From UBA11858 sp964589145 (GTDB lineage: Bacteria > Chloroflexota > Anaerolineae > Anaerolineales > UBA11858), in NCBI GenBank assembly GCA_964589145.1, contig CAZPSL010000247.1, forward strand, positions 1 to 5,982: 5,982 nucleotides of DNA. Direction: 5' to 3'. The notes below the pieces were generated by a model, which saw only the letters and a program-made list of their open reading frames with translations, was not told the DNA's origin and made no database searches. Below, one piece after another: positions 5,857 through 5,982 of this stretch (positions are counted from its first letter, which is position 1; the number at the start of each line of letters is the position of its first letter). The translations under genes were made by a program, and so were the position numbers.

Positions 5857-5885
5857 ATTATATCCCACATTCCGCACTTAAAATT
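5857..5885 (-). promoter_or_regulatory. Candidate promoter of the rseP operon
   Basis: The minus strand has a perfect -10 hexamer TATAAT at 5862-5857 within an AT-rich area. A 17-base spacer would place the -35 hexamer at 5885-5880 (AATTTT), and neighbouring spacings give ATTTTA or TTTTAA, all poor matches to TTGACA. No extended -10 TG is present. The predicted start near 5850 gives a leader of about 110 bases made largely of repeats. The -10 is strong, and the missing -35 lowers confidence or implies an activator. Confidence 0.5.
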
Positions 5886-5920
5886 TGTACTTTTGGGGAT
5901 TTTTTGCGGGATTTCAGGCT

Positions 5921-5929
5921 TGTCATAAT
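5921..5929 (+). promoter_or_regulatory. Candidate divergent extended -10 promoter
   Basis: The plus strand reads TGT followed by CATAAT (5924-5929), an extended -10 type site with one mismatch to TATAAT. The T-rich stretch at 5901-5906 is only a weak -35. Transcription would start near 5936, directed out of the window to the right. The evidence is a short match in AT-rich DNA. Confidence 0.25.
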
Positions 5930-5953
5930 GGTTTTCAAGCCAATTTACAGCAA

Positions 5954-5982
5954 ATGGGCTTCTATCTGGCATTAGCCTTGGT
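5954..5982 (+). CDS. Possible start of a gene running off the right edge
   Basis: An ATG at 5954 opens a frame that is still open at the end of the window. It reads MGFYLALAL, a hydrophobic beginning like a signal peptide or membrane helix. It is 18 bases downstream of the start predicted for the candidate promoter at 5921-5929. There is no Shine-Dalgarno site. Nine codons are too few to establish a gene. Confidence 0.2.

Overview
The window is a run of four genes on the minus strand, read from right to left: an RseP-type intramembrane metalloprotease (4451-5740), a HEAT-repeat protein (3399-4415), a large P-type-ATPase-like membrane protein (468-3314) and a small two-helix membrane protein (210-380). 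They are separated by only 35 to 87 bases with no convincing terminator between them, so they probably form one operon. A perfect TATAAT box on the minus strand (5857-5862) sits about 120 bases upstream of the protease start. To the right, an AT-rich stretch may hold a divergent promoter and the first codons of a gene that leaves the window.

The composition is fairly GC-rich, Shine-Dalgarno sites are mostly absent, the protease has one PDZ domain, and the gaps are full of 7- and 8-base repeats. This suggests an uncultured bacterium of the Anaerolineae (Chloroflexota), but that placement is an inference from overall character. The left edge is a poly-G run that looks like a contig end or sequencing artefact.

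The most notable gene is the P-type ATPase homologue. It has a complete, uninterrupted reading frame with the family's membrane layout, closest in character to CtpE-like cation ATPases. However, almost every catalytic signature is changed. The phosphorylated Asp of DKTGT is Gly, the TGE of the actuator domain is TDS, the Glu of the M4 PEGL motif is Ser, and GDGVND has become GAEMSD. This is best read as a pseudo-ATPase kept for a non-pumping role, encoded next to an intramembrane protease and a HEAT scaffold. A membrane sensing or quality-control module is possible but is inference.

The second theme is the gaps. Three inter-genic or leader regions and the left edge carry short tandem arrays with unit lengths of 7 and 8 bases, each with its own unit sequence. 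Two of them share the same layout: five octamers followed by four or five heptamers immediately before a start codon. The fourth gap holds a palindrome whose edge supplies the stop codon of the protease gene.
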